A stretch of DNA of 60,494 nt from Chara braunii (GCA_003427395.1 BFEA01000350.1:1094785-1155278); one strand, 5' to 3'. Shown: positions 1-12,457, numbered from the stretch's first letter. A program made the numbers and translations. The notes: generated by a model from the sequence alone, not told the origin.

Positions 1-750
1 ACTAGCTTATACCCAATGTGAAATGCAAGGGAAACAGCCAAAGGTGAAACGGAACAGCACCAAGTAGTTGAGGGATGAAACACAGGCTAGACTAGTCCAT
101 ACACAAGTAGGATGCAAGGGGAAGAGTCAAAGGTGAAACGGAACAGCACCAAGTAGTTGAGAGATGAAACACAGGCAAAACTAGATCATACACAAGTGGG
201 ATGCAAGGGGGAACACTCAAGAGTGAAACGGAACAACACCAAGTAGTTGAGGGATGAAATACAGGCTAGACTAGAACATATACGAGTGGAATCCAAGGGG
301 GAACGGTCAAGAGTGACACGAAACAGCACCAAGTAGTTGAGGGATGAAACACAAGCTAGACTAGATCATACACAATGTGGAATGCAAGGGGAACACCCAA
401 GAGTAAAACGAAACAGCACCAAGCAGTTGAGGGATGAAAACACAGGCTGGACTAGCTTATACCCAATGTGGAATGCAAAGGAAACAGCCAAAGGTGAAAC
501 GGAACAACACAAAGTAATTGAGGGATGAAACACAGGGTAGACTAGTTCATACGTAAGTGGGATGCAAGGGGGACAGCCAAAGGTGAAACGGAACAGCACC
601 AAGTAGTTGAGGGATGAAAAAAGGTTGGACTAGATCATACACAATGTGGAATGCAAGGGGAAAAACCAAGAGTAAAACGGAATAACACCAAGTAGTTGAG
701 AGATGAAACACAGGCTAGACTAGATCATACACAATGTGGAATGCAAGTGG
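1..750 (+). repeat. ~90-bp satellite array, type A
   Basis: Eight consecutive monomers spaced 89-91 bases apart, each carrying the phrase caccaagtagttgagggatg followed by a variable GCTAGACTAG...CATACACAA part. It is the same family and orientation as the arrays inside the giant LTRs at 13335 and 42905. The array enters from outside the window and stops abruptly near 750, where unrelated sequence begins. It is probably a remnant of another LTR copy or a free satellite block. The short open frames in it follow the repeat and are not genes. Confidence 0.95.
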
Positions 751-754
751 AAGA

Positions 755-2009
755 CCTTCACCTGCAATGCACAATGCTGTCACTCTTGAACAGAGTCCGA
801 TCACCACTCCAGCGGACAAGAACACCGCACCACTGTTGCAGCCCAATGCAACTCGACAAACCTTGCCAACCACATCTGTCATACCACACAACACAGCTAC
901 TGAGAGAGCAGCGAACACCGTTTCCAAGGGCACACAACAGACCGACCACAACAAACGCTACACCATACACAACCGATAGACCCACAATACAGCAGGACAC
1001 TCACCAAAGCACGACACACACTATTGCGGACCATTTCAGAGAAACCACAAACACTGTGCCTAGCACACTCGCAAACCGCACTACCATCTCACACAACATT
1101 GCACCTTACATGAACAGCCTACCTCCCCTCGTACGCAATGTCTGCACGCTCATCAACGATGCCAACAGGGCTGCACCTTCCCCACACGCAACCAATGTAG
1201 CCAACATGCATATGCTACACATAGGTGAGCATACTACTCCAGCAACTGTCGACATCATCAACACTGCCACCACGACACTACACAGTAACAGCGAAGCTGC
1301 CAGAATTGTACAAAGAAGGGAACTGCTTCTCAACATTGTCACAAATCCCCTTCTCAGCATTGCCACAAATCCCCTGCCCGTTACTCGCAAGAACAAAACA
1401 AGAAGAGGAAACAGGACGCAGAAGCTACAACCGATGCAGAAAAACAAATCAAATAAAAGACAGCGAAAACATACATTGTATGACCACCGGCAGACAGACT
1501 TGCATAACGCGCTACGTACGCAATAGCTACGACAGACGGAAGCCACAAGACAATTGCGACCTGTGCAGGCGCAGACAATACCGGACAGCGGCACACAGGC
1601 CACCACCGACTTTGCATGCATCGCAAGATGAAACCTGCCCGCAGAGAACATCATACGACAGTGGACCACATTGCATGCCAACAGCAAGCCTCCACAGTTG
1701 TACGCTGCAAACATCAGCAGAGAGATTATCCAGGTCAGCAGCAACGAAGAGATCGAAGGAGAAACGCAACTGCTCCCGATCACAATCAACTCTCCCTCGT
1801 CGGGTACACCACTACGACCAGCGTGAGCCATAGACGCTTTGCGACAGAACTACGGGGCTAATAGTGTCGATTCATCCCTTCTTAGAACAATTAGCGATCA
1901 GACTGCTCTGGATACGGAGTCACAAACTTCCGAAGAATCTTGGAAGAGGGTATGCAGGAAACTAAGTCCGGACTACCAGTTCCCGAGTGCTAGTATTACA
2001 AGAATTTAG
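755..2009 (+). pseudogene. decayed ORF of unknown function
   Basis: From about 960 one frame reads as protein-like sequence to 2009, interrupted by TAG at 1524, TGA at 1629 and TGA at 1824, and closed by TAG at 2007. The first part (755-979) reads better in another frame, which suggests a frameshift near 960. The product would be about 400 residues, rich in Thr, Asn, Gln and His at the start, with a basic Lys/Arg-rich middle (about 1390-1480) and a Ser/Glu-rich end. I see no zinc knuckle, catalytic motif or membrane segment. It sits between a satellite stub and a reverse-transcriptase relic, so it may be the gag-like first ORF of that retroelement. Base composition is richer in GC than the DNA to its right. 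Function not recognised. Confidence 0.35.
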
Positions 2010-2475
<466 letters not shown>

Positions 2476-2756
2476 TGTACCATAATACACGATTTTTTTA
2501 ACCCCCCCCCCCTAATCAATAAAACGAGATATTAAAACACGCCCCCCGCTAAAGTATAGCATGGCTATAAAAGAACTTGCGTACATCAGAACAAATGTAA
2601 AACTTCCTCACTTTACCACCCACCACCCCCACACCCCCTCCTCTGTAAGAACGCAACAACTACACTTGTCTAAAATCCCAAACAAGTCTAAGTCCATCAA
2701 TCCCCTACCAATAAGCCCCCCTGCTGCTCTTTCCCCCCCACTTCTTCTATCCAGAC

Positions 2757-4960
2757 TTGCACCCTATGACCTTGACAGATCTCACACCCACCGCCCTGTA
2801 CCATTGGAAACACAAACCTATCTTCCGATGGATGAAAAAATATACACACACTACTCGAATCAGTAATGGCAAATCCTTTTGCATGTCCGATCTGTGTAGG
2901 AACACCGACTTCAAACCATGGAAGATGGAAGACTCGGCTGACACTCCAAAAAAGAAACTGACAAACACTTCATCTGTTACAATTATGCAAACCGTATAAT
3001 GAAACGAATAAAATTCAAAAGCAGTTTTTTAAAATATACTCATCAAACACAATCCAGAAGAGCTAGTAAATCTGGAAAGACTCACTTTTTCTTGGACCTA
3101 CGATAACCACATAGCCAAGGTCTTATACAAACCTGCTGCTGTCTTACCAGACTTCGAACTTCGACAATGGATACGGCAAATACCTGAGACATGCTACTGT
3201 CACCAACCCAAGTTTTTCAAATTCACCAACGCACTTGCACCCGAAGTCATAACCCCATAAGAGAAACCCCACGTCACCACACTGGATCTAGAAATCATCA
3301 GTAACCCGAAACTTAAAAAAATCGTCGATGAAGGACTAAACCATATATTCCCCTTTACCCCTAAACGACATGATATTCTTATCGCCGTAAATACGGTATG
3401 AAAAAAATTCACCGCAACTCTTATAAAATTTCTAACACCATTTAACAGTGAAAACGAAAAACCGCTAACGATGAATTTTACAGACTCGTCACATAAAACA
3501 CTGAAAATATACAACCCCACAAACGGATCATGGAATAAAACATGAGATAATCTACCTCTCAGCAACTGACAAAACCCCAAACACACCAGTCGTCATCTAT
3601 AAAAACCCTATCAGAGTCCTAGCCCTCCAGAGATTCTCCAGCACAGACTTTGTATATGTTCGAATCACCAAAAATGAACTGCTCATACAACTAGAAAATC
3701 AACTAATCTCTAGATTCCCAGACATCCCGATCGGAAAGAAAAGCCTACCCTATCTATTCGCCACTTGTATAAAAAACAAAACACATACAGATGACTGACA
3801 AATGCAGCAGATGTGATATCATCACCACTCGCTGATCTGACAGCCGCATACTCAAAGCACTAATAAAAATGGTCAAGAGTCACTACGGGAACTCACAAAC
3901 CAAACACTCGCAGATACTGAATACAAACTACCCTACTGGTGACCTATCAACACGACCTCAGACTACATCCACAACTTACCAATCAAAGTAAACTCTGTCT
4001 TTTTCGCAGATATAACAAGATGCTATGAATCCATCCCCACAGATAATAACACAGACGGACTACCTGCCGCAATCCATTTTTTCACACAACTGGCATTTCG
4101 ACAAGCAAAGAAAAGTCATGGAAACAACGTTAAATTAGCATGCAGATTCTATCAAAGCAAAGAACACCCTACCCCGATCTGTGAATGGTATACAAACCCC
4201 CCCAATGGATACCTAACCCTCAATCATAATTCGCTAATAGAAAACGCTTATACTTCCCTCAGAAACGAAGTATGGAAGCAAGTACTGGGCATACCAATGG
4301 GCGTAAGCTACTCCCCAGTATGATGCAACATTTACTTCTTTAAATACGAATATAAATTTATTAGAAAAATCAACCGAAAAAACAACAGACATCTGGCATA
4401 CCTGTTCCAACACGTCCTTAGGTATTTCGATGACTTCCATATAATAAATAACCCAACAATAAAAGAATTCATTAACCCCAACGTAACAAGCACACGAAAC
4501 CGCTACTACCTATACCCACTCAACCTGATCACACTCAATAAACAAACATCAGAAAAAACAATAATAAACGAAACCACAATCGGCACCAGAACAAACTTCC
4601 TGAACACTACCATACAAATCACAGATATACAAACCGGGAAATACAAAATTGAGAAATATGATGAAAAAAGATAATTGAATTCCCTATCATACGATTCATC
4701 CAAGCTGACTCTAACAGGCCTATGCAACAATCCCTGAACCTACTAATCCCGCAAATAATAACCATAATGCCAATCGAATCAGAATTTGATCACGCCGCAT
4801 ACGAAATCAACCAAACCATCAGAACGCTGAGAAACAACGAATACAGACTCTGAGGAATCACATATAAAATACTCCAAAATCCCTTGGAGTTCCAACCCTT
4901 CCACTGCCACCCAATAAAAGTACTTCGAATTTTGCAAAAGAATAAATAAATCCAAGATGC
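2757..4960 (+). pseudogene. reverse transcriptase of a retroelement, decayed
   Basis: Joined by eye across frames, this reads as one RT protein of roughly 700 residues. Visible marks are a FADITRCYE block (about 4003-4029) resembling RT motif A, GIPMG at 4288-4302 followed by a SPV...NIYF block (motif B/4 style), and the catalytic Y-F-D-D at 4423-4434. A conserved-looking KKIVDEGLNHI block lies upstream near 3320. The frame is broken by TGA at 3399, 3796, 3940, 4321 and 4851, a TAA near 3258, and frameshifts near 3560, 3790 and 4670. Several TGA sit where Trp would read naturally (YW-stop-PIN, SPV-stop-CN). I see no integrase, RNase H or GIY-YIG domain, so the class (Penelope-like or another non-LTR type) stays open. 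It is inactive as it stands. Confidence 0.75.
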
Positions 4961-5052
4961 TGTGTGTATAAGCCAAAAAAACTCTCGCTCCGTTCGGATG
5001 GAGGACCTACCCCCAGCCTACCCCCCCGGGACCTCCATTACGAGGGAATGGG

Positions 5053-5058
<6 letters not shown>

Positions 5059-5090
<32 letters not shown>
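5059..5090 (+). repeat. (AC)n microsatellite
   Basis: Sixteen perfect AC/CA dinucleotides directly after a GC-rich block (5020-5055). It marks the boundary between the RT relic and AT-rich DNA. Confidence 0.95.
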
Positions 5091-5091
<1 letters not shown>

Positions 5092-5224
5092 TTAAACCTT
5101 AGAACAATAACCCTTCGAATAGAAATAAAAGACTAAAAAACCATAATTCTAAATAAATCAGATTAAAAATTATTTTTTTTAAAGATTATTTATTAAAAAA
5201 ATAAATACAAAAAATAATAAATAA

Positions 5225-5501
5225 ACTAGGCTACCAGCCGGGCCGACAGGGTCCCGGGGTGGCCAGCCCGTGCAAGGACCAGGGAAGGTCCGGTAAAAAA
5301 AATAAAAATAAAAAAAATTCAGAAAAAAACTATGGTATGCAGAAAAATAAACTGAACAACGTTTGCCTTAGGGTCACATCGAAATTCTGCACGAAATTTA
5401 GAAAATAAAATAAAATGTAAAAATAGTTTTTTTATTTTTATTTTATTTATTGTTTTTTGCCCGACCGGGCAAGTGACCTCGGGCCACTCTGGTAGCCTAG
5501 T
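5225..5501. mobile_element. 277-bp MITE-like element
   Basis: Its ends are perfect 13-base inverted repeats, ACTAGGCTACCAG at 5225-5237 and CTGGTAGCCTAGT at 5489-5501. GC-rich ends (CCGGGCCGACAGGG on the left, CCCGACCGGGC on the right) flank an AT-rich centre, against an AT-rich background. There is no coding capacity. A target duplication cannot be judged, because both flanks are AAAT-type simple sequence. A non-autonomous DNA transposon is the simplest reading. Confidence 0.55.
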
Positions 5502-5900
5502 AAATGAATAAATAAATAAGTAAATAAATAAGTAAATAAATAAGTAAATAAATAAATAAATAATAATAATAAAATTAACTTTTTAATAAAAATAATAATA
5601 AAATAATAATATATATTTTTTTTAATTAATTAAAAAAAATCAAACTATATTTTTTTTAATAATAAAAAATAATTTAATTATTTTTAAAAAAAAATAATAC
5701 AGATAATAATAAATAACCAAAAATATAGATTATAAAATATAAATATAAAAATATACATATTTAAGTAAAGAATAACAAATAATAAAGCCAAGCATGCTAT
5801 AATCTCCATCCTGTACTATGAACGCAACTGCTACCCAAACCATCCGCAAATACCACTAACCACAACGATATAAGTACACAATACCTCATATACACAAGCA
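5502..5900. other. AT-rich simple-sequence DNA
   Basis: A degenerate AAAT/AATA array (strongest at 5505-5570) passes into poly-A/poly-T blocks, then becomes mixed sequence from about 5790. No gene or structured element is seen. Confidence 0.7.
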
Positions 5901-6657
5901 GGGTTACCTGACCGAACGTTCGGGGGCCCCCGTGGGCCCCCGAACGTTCGGGCGTTCGGGGTCCTGTTCGGGCGCCGAACACCTCCAGGTTCGGCCCCCT
6001 CAAAAAAAAATTCGGGGTCTAAAAATAAGTTTTTGTTTTCTGAATTTTTTTTTGCGAGTTCTCTATGATGTAATTTACGCGCCTATAAATTTTGTAGCCA
6101 TTATGCAAAGCCAAACAAACATTAAAAATCGTCAAAGATGGGGGTGTCAAAACGTGCTCGCCCACTCACTATTTTGTTTTTTTTTTCACTTTTAACTTTT
6201 TGTTTTCACTTTATTTTGGGGTCTAAACAAAATTATTATTTTTTGAAACTTTTTTAATGAGTTATTGATTACGTAGACTACATATCTGAAAATTTTCAGG
6301 GCATTTATCAATGCCAGAAAATAATTAAAAATCGGCAAAGTCGGCGGTGTCGAAAAGGTGCTGGCACACTCACTCATCTTAATTCTCTTTTTATTTTTCC
6401 TTATTTTTATCATAGTGTTTGTTTTCTGTATTTGATTTTTAATTCAAATTTGGTAAAGAATTTGGATGTATTGCCCAGGCAAATGTTATTTAGTTTAGTT
6501 TTCTCCATAACATGTGTTTTTTTAGGAATTTTTTGAAAACCTTTTGTTTTTTTTTTTTTTTTTTTTTTTGGTCCGCGTTCGGCTCGAATGGCCGAATGCC
6601 TTCCGAAGGGGTCCCGTATGTTCGGGCGTTCGGCCCGTCCCGAACGCCGGTAACCTT
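5900..6657. mobile_element. inverted-repeat element with GAACGTTCG palindromes
   Basis: The left end reads AGGGTTACC and the right end GGTAACCTT (6649-6657), giving imperfect inverted termini. Just inside the left end, 5913-5950 is a near-perfect palindrome of CGAACGTTCG arms around a GGGCCC-rich core. The right end has matching CGTTCGG/CCGAACG words at 6575-6650. The AT-rich centre has an internal duplication about 205 bases apart (near 6120-6170 and 6325-6375, sharing ATTAAAAATCG and CACTCACT). No protein is encoded. I find no clear target duplication, so the superfamily is unassigned. Confidence 0.5.
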
Positions 6658-6900
6658 GGACAAAAGTATACTTATGAGAAAAAAAAAAATTAAAACAAAA
6701 AAAACTAAAAAACGCAGCACCACAGCCTTCTAGCAAAACCAAGACAACACAGATGTGACGGTCTGACTAAAACACGGATGGTTCATATACGACAGGAGAT
6801 CCCCCGAGTAATAAGACACAAAAATGACAAGCAAAGACCCAGAAGAATGCCAATGACTAGAAAAACAAACGAGCGGCATCCTCTCGCGATTAACGACCAC

Positions 6901-7540
6901 CTGAAATTTCAGAATGAAAGATTCTGAAGTGGTCTGAAACTGCTGAAATGGCCTGAAGACATTTCAGGTCATTTCAGAAGTTTCGGATGGTTTGCAGGAC
7001 AAGTTTTATGTTTTTTTTTTTTTTTTTTTTTTGCCTGTTTTTTCAGCCACTTCAGGTCATTTCAGGAATTTCAGGTGGGGACCTGAAATCGCTGAAGTGG
7101 CTGAAGCTTCTGAATGGGGTTTCCGGTACCCCCATCCAAATGGTTGGATAGAAGTACCTGAAACCCCTTTCAGAAGCTTCAGCCACTTCAGGACATTTCA
7201 GGAATTTCAGGTGGGGACATGAAACCGCTGAAGTGGTTGAAGCTTCTGAAAGGGGTTTCAGGTACCCCCATCCAAATGGTTGGATGGGGGTACCTGAAAC
7301 TTTCAGAAGCTTCAGCCACTTCAGGTCATTTCAGGAATTTCAGGTGGGGACCTGAAACCGCTGAAGTGGCTCAAGCTTCTGAAAGGGGTTTCATGTACCC
7401 CCATCCCACCATTTGCAATGGATCAACCTGGAGTGGCTGAACTGCCTAAAGGGGGTTTCAGACAACCTCATGTATAGATCCACACACAATCCGAAAGTGT
7501 AGTAACCTAAAGTGGCTGAACTGCCTGAAAGGAGACCTGA
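6901..7540. mobile_element. hairpin-rich CTGAAGTGG-family element
   Basis: It is built from alternating CCTGAAA...TTTCAGG and GAAGTGGCTGAAGC...GCTTCAGCCACTTC words, which form nested and tandem inverted repeats (for example 7150-7200 against 7220-7265, and the palindrome around 7265-7300). The left edge (CTGAAATTTCAGAATGAAAG) matches the left edge of the insertion at 31828, so both belong to one family. There is no coding potential; short frames across it follow the repeats. The right boundary near 7540 is approximate. Confidence 0.55.
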
Positions 7541-8214
7541 AAATATATGCACCCGTTAACCATCTCTCGCAGCATCACAAAACGCCATAGGCAAACGCTA
7601 CGACGACACACAAAAGACAAAAGACAAAAAAAAAAAAAATGTACGGTCGCAAGTTACCTCAGAACATGCCCAACACAGACAAAACATATACGACAGCACA
7701 GCATAGACGACACAAGACCTGCAGATTGAATTAGCAAGACACCACACCTAACACCCACCTACGAAAAAAAAGTGAACTCCTACACAAACCCCCTACCCAC
7801 AACGCTACCTCCCTCAACCCACCTAAGAAGTATACCCTTGATACCACATCTGCGCGAATTCCCCTACCCCCTTCCATTACACAAACTATGGCACGAGTGA
7901 GGGAGGTACACCTAGTATACAAAGTCATGACGCCTACAACTGAACACAGTCATACGGCAAATGAATGCAGCCACAACGCTACTACTCCACGAACTACTAC
8001 TACCCACCTGCCCTCGCTCTGCATAGCAAAACACACAAACTGCCACTTCATCTTCTTCCACTCTTATCCTACCTATGAAGCACGAGCAGTGACTCGTGCA
8101 TGTAGCCAAACATACGACAGCCCAGCGTGAGCTAATCCTCACACACGCTCGACTGTCTGTTGCACGAGCACTGATAGAAGGGAGCAACGGCTAGACAACA
8201 GCTTCAGAGAAGTA
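7541..8214. other. no recognisable gene
   Basis: A mixed-composition stretch rich in ACAC/CACC words, with a poly-A run at 7627-7639. Short frames on both strands look random. I see no repeat or motif worth naming. Confidence 0.5.
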
Positions 8215-8262
8215 ATGGCTACTGCGGAGGATGCATCGGCGTCTCAAGCCTTCCAGCTACAG
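8215..8262 (+). other. possible short first coding exon
   Basis: ATG at 8215 opens 16 codons (MATAEDASASQAFQLQ) that end exactly at CAG|GTAAGT (8260-8268), a textbook plant-type 5' splice site. The Ala/Ser/Glu-rich start is typical of protein N-termini. I cannot identify a downstream exon, and a good donor site occurs by chance often enough that this is only a candidate. Confidence 0.15.
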
Positions 8263-8334
8263 GTAAGTCTTATGCTGATTAATACATGTCTATGCTGTCT
8301 TATGATGCCACTAATGAGTACTAACGGGAGCCAG

Positions 8335-8377
8335 AGGCTAAGCCTCTGATGAGCCGCTATGGTGCTAAGCGGCGAAA
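8335..8377 (+). ncRNA. hammerhead-ribozyme-like core, incomplete
   Basis: CTGATGA at 8346-8352 is followed by a perfect 5-bp stem (8353-8357 GCCGC with 8369-8373 GCGGC), an 11-base loop and GAAA at 8374-8377. This is the conserved core and helix II of a hammerhead ribozyme. A 4-bp hairpin directly upstream (8335-8338 with 8342-8345) sits where helix I belongs. The bases before it are AG rather than the UH of a cleavage site, and no clear helix III partner is seen. It is either a decayed ribozyme or chance. Confidence 0.35.
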
Positions 8378-8615
8378 AACGCGCTTCACGATGTGCACCA
8401 CCCTATGGCTGACTTATTCAGCCATCTCTAACCTCGGCCTAATATTAAAAACAGCTCCCCCGCTGATTAACATACTAAATTATAATGGCAACTACCTCGA
8501 ATCCAGTGGGTAATCATTTACTCTTTGTATGTTCGCCTGGTACTGACTTGTCACTGTGATAATTGGCTTATGCATAGTTTTGTATTCCATAAAATAAGGA
8601 ATAGTCATGTTCTGT

Positions 8616-8858
8616 ATACACACACACACACACACACGCGCACACACACATACACACACATATAAACAAACAAATACACACACAAAAGCACATACACACA
8701 CAAACAAACACACTCACAAAATCATACATACACACACACACACACATACACACACACGCACACACAAGCGCACACACACATACACACATACATACTCACA
8801 CACATACACACACACACACAAACTAAGAAACACACAAACACATACACACACACACACA
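8616..8858 (+). repeat. long imperfect (CA)n repeat
   Basis: About 240 bases of CA dinucleotides interrupted by ACAAA, CATA and GCGC variants. His/Thr-rich frames on one strand and Cys/Val-rich frames on the other are products of the repeat, not genes. Confidence 0.95.
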
Positions 8859-9010
8859 ACAACCACAACAAGTACATCGAAAATCATAACGATATCATTC
8901 TAATTACAAAAAAAAAAAAACGCACTCAAACACATGCAAGCACTCCACAATATGTAATAATGAAGAAGGGTTGCAATATGTTCAAGAACGTGAAACGTAC
9001 AACCATTTTG

Positions 9011-12000
9011 TCACAGGGAACTGACGTGCACATCGTCATCAGCATATGGACCATAAAGAGTTCCATTAGACGGTGCAGAAGGACGGGAGTAAGCCTCATC
9101 ACCAGACTCAACAGTATCGTTTGCACTTAGAGAATGACCGACACCTATATCAGACGCAGGATCAATGCCACTACGTGCAGCATCTGCAAGAGACTGCACC
9201 TCAAAACCTTCGTATGGGGCATCATCATGATTGGGAGCATTGACACCGGGACACTCGGGGACTTCCAAACGTCGCACGTAAAGTTCGGGAGGCAAGTCCG
9301 GAGGGTTACGAGGCACGGGGTGTATTTGATAATACACCTCGTGATGCAATAGGATACGTGCCCATTGAAATACTTGTGGCGTCCCAAGAACGTACAATGC
9401 CAAGAAGTCACGCCACCACTATTCATTGGCCTCACTAACACGACGACCGGCAACACGATGTCAATGGACGCCTCGGCAAATAAGCAACGGAAAACTTCCA
9501 AAAGTTGGTATTCTAGTGTATACCCGCAAGAGCAACACGCGCATCATGAGAAACTTCGAAATGCAGAAGTTTCTCACACATTCTGTTGATTAAGCGGTGA
9601 AACGACTCGTTGTTGAACGTTTGTCGCGACCTTACAAACTGTATCATTTGCGCCTTATTGCAGTGTATTGCAAGTAATTTCATGATTTGGTTGTATTGTC
9701 GTCCACCGAATGGTATGATGGCTAACCTATCCCGCCCCTCCACAATCGAGCAAAGTTGTGAACAATGATCAATACAGCGGGCATGATTACCACTTCAATG
9801 TTCAGTGTGTACAACCATGTCTTCGGCGAGAGTAACGACATCATTTTCCTTTCGGTCGGCACACAAGCGGGTCACAAGGACAAACCAATCTTGAAACTCC
9901 CTCACGTGGTCTTTCGTCAAACCAACAGGGTAAACAAGGGGAGGAGCATTAGCATTCGGATTTCCATCGGAGAACTTGTGACGCAGAAGGTGGGCAATGG
10001 TTGTGCTATTCCTCACACTATTAGAAGCATGACAAAAATGCTGNATTGAACTCCCTTTGAGTGAATTCCATCATTTCTGTCTCTGTCGTGCAGTCCATCA
10101 CGGTATCTAGACCAGGGCAACCCATAATTACTTTGTTTCTGAAGTGTTTGGCGAGATTCTTCGCCTTTTGCATGTATCGGCCGACGAAAAAGAACCTTCA
10201 TTGCTAAAATAAATAAACATCTCTCGACTTTCATCATGAGCAACCTCGGACACGAACAACCTATATTGCCTTAATTCCTGCAGCAGCGTAGCGGTTGCTA
10301 ACGGTTCGAGTTGCCAAACAGTGACATCTTCATAGGGTCGCATTGTCTTTACACCAACAATGAGTCGCGTTTTACTTTTTATAGTAGTCAATGTGCAGTG
10401 TTGCGCACTGCGTGGTGAATCGTACCGGCCATCAACTTGAATACACAAGGCATTCCCCGACGCTTCGAACTTATCGCGAACTCTATTGTAAATGTTTTCG
10501 ACAGAAGAACCGCCTTCATGTTCCATCCAGGCCAACCGTCTGCTTTATCTTGGAAAAAAACATAAAAGACACGTCTATTAACGCTACGCATTCCTAATCC
10601 CGTGCACAATCTATCCAACCCAGTGTGAGTCATCCCAGCACATACAGCAGCATGTGTTAGTTGTTGTGCTATACGATACTCGTACACTTGACCGGTAACC
10701 TCGCAAGACTTCCACGACCACAAACAACCTTTAACACATCTCAAAGAGATAAAACACATATAACATGGGCATAACACTCTACTAATACGCACCCGAACCG
10801 CCAAGCCATGTTGGGGACAGGGCAAATCAAACAACCCCAGCAATTGCAGTAGCTTCACAGGTTCTGCAAACACAACATCTGGTCCGTTGTCGCCATTCCA
10901 TTTTCTCATGTTCTTGAGAACTTTTAAACGCCGCACTTCAGCACCTTAGTCGAGATGACCCTCCGCTACATCAACGCATTGCAGCAGCGTTGACAATTGA
11001 TGGTCAGGTGATGGATCCTCGGCGTGCGGCGGCGGTGTCTGTGTACACGGTTGCGATGGACGTTGAGGTTGCGACATGCGATTTTTTTGCCGTGCAGTTG
11101 TACGTGCTCGGCCAATCGGCCCATCAGGAACATCAGTATGGGTACATCAAAAGTTGAAACATTGGTATCTCTTCACACAAAATCTGCCGGCAGAACAGCA
11201 GAAGGTCCAGCCACACAATAAGGACCGAGATGCTCATGAATTTCCGGCAGTGACCAGTAAATAAGCTGGTCGATGACGTCGAAAAATATAAATTCGTCGT
11301 TCAGTGATCTCATGTATTTCAACATGTTCTCCAAGCGTGTGTAGCAGTCCCGCGTGACCCGAACATGAGTAACCGCAGTATGACCTCGATCGAGACTGTG
11401 CGGTGGATGTTGAAGCGGGGGTGCATGCCGGTTGTGAACGGCCGTGCGTTGCATCGAGACCCTCCGCAACATTCACAGAGGAGCGTGAATGATTCTTAGA
11501 GGCATGACAATCGCCGCCTCTCTCATGCGTTGTTCGTGGATGTGTTTCACGATGGATGGGAGGTGCATTGTCATTCCCTTCGGTGGATTGATTGTTCTTT
11601 GCATGTGTATGTGGACTACTCGTCGTACATGACCCACCAACCGCAGCACGTAGTAAGTGGACAGGTGTCATTACAACAGAAATCGCACCCTCCCACACAC
11701 CCTACATTGGTGAATTTGGAAGGGGGGCTCGTGACATGAAGTCACGAACGAACTGTGTATGCATTGCTGAAGCGCGTTGGATAAAAGCCTCTTCAAAAAT
11801 TGGAAGAAGCGCTCGTGGAGTTGAACTTTCCCGTCCACGATCATCGTCTCTTTGGTCAATATCCGGCGAAAAGCATTGAATCGGGATACGGGGCGGAAGC
11901 GAGATTCTCCATGCATAATTGGTTGTTGATGGGGAACGACGTTGAAGAACTGGGGATCGTGAAAGAATCCTTGGTCCTTTAGGAGAAGGTAGTGGATGCA

Positions 12001-12016
12001 TCGAGGGAGAGAACAT
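9011..12016 (-). pseudogene. Kolobok-like DDE transposase, decayed
   Basis: Frames on the minus strand line up in order as one protein of roughly 900-1000 residues. The N-terminal part (12016-11400) is Ser/Pro/Arg-rich. Next comes a block with FFDVIDQLIYWSLPEIHEHL (about 11310-11230), a Cys-rich block with CLWSWKSCEVTGQ (about 10730-10680), and QVDGRYDSP followed by QHCTLTT (about 10450-10390), which looks like the first catalytic Asp region of a Kolobok-type DDE transposase. VAHDE follows near 10230. Then come NNESFHRLINRMCEKLLHF (about 9620-9560) and an acidic tail ending at 9011. At least four frameshifts and several stops (for example a TAG near 9519) break it, and there is an ambiguous base at 10044. 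The family name rests on motif memory; another DDE family is possible. Terminal repeats were not found. Confidence 0.5.
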
Positions 12017-12457
12017 GATAAAAAAAATGTCGCGTCCCTCTGCTGGTGGGGGTCAACAACAGTGTTGTCAGAGATCCATGACACTCAAAACAATAACAAG
12101 CAATAAGAACACAAACTCATACCATGAAAACACATATACAGAGAGACGGAGAGTGACACACAAAATCAGACACACCCACACACAAGCAAAAAATTCAACA
12201 GACACATTGCCAAAAGAACAAACGAAAATGACACATCTCTCTCTCTCTCTCTGTCTGTCTCTCTCTCTCTCTCTCTCTTTGTCTCTTTCTCTCTCTCTCT
12301 TAAGTCGAACTGCAACGATGTACGATATAAGAATCTACAAAGCAGGTACAAACAAATAAAAGATGTCGCCACAGAGAAGTCAATCACAAACAACACAACA
12401 TGAAAAACAAGAAGAAAATAAATGGCTAAGAAAGAAACACATACAAGTTTTGAACGT
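12017..12457. other. flank of the giant element with (CT)n
   Basis: No gene is seen. A CT microsatellite lies at 12236-12300. The five bases before the LTR edge (12453-12457, AACGT) would be one copy of its target duplication. The partner copy would lie beyond the window, so this cannot be tested here. Confidence 0.5.

Noticed and set aside
8492-8903. His/Thr-rich and Cys/Val-rich frames
   Set aside because: They are products of the CA dinucleotide repeat.
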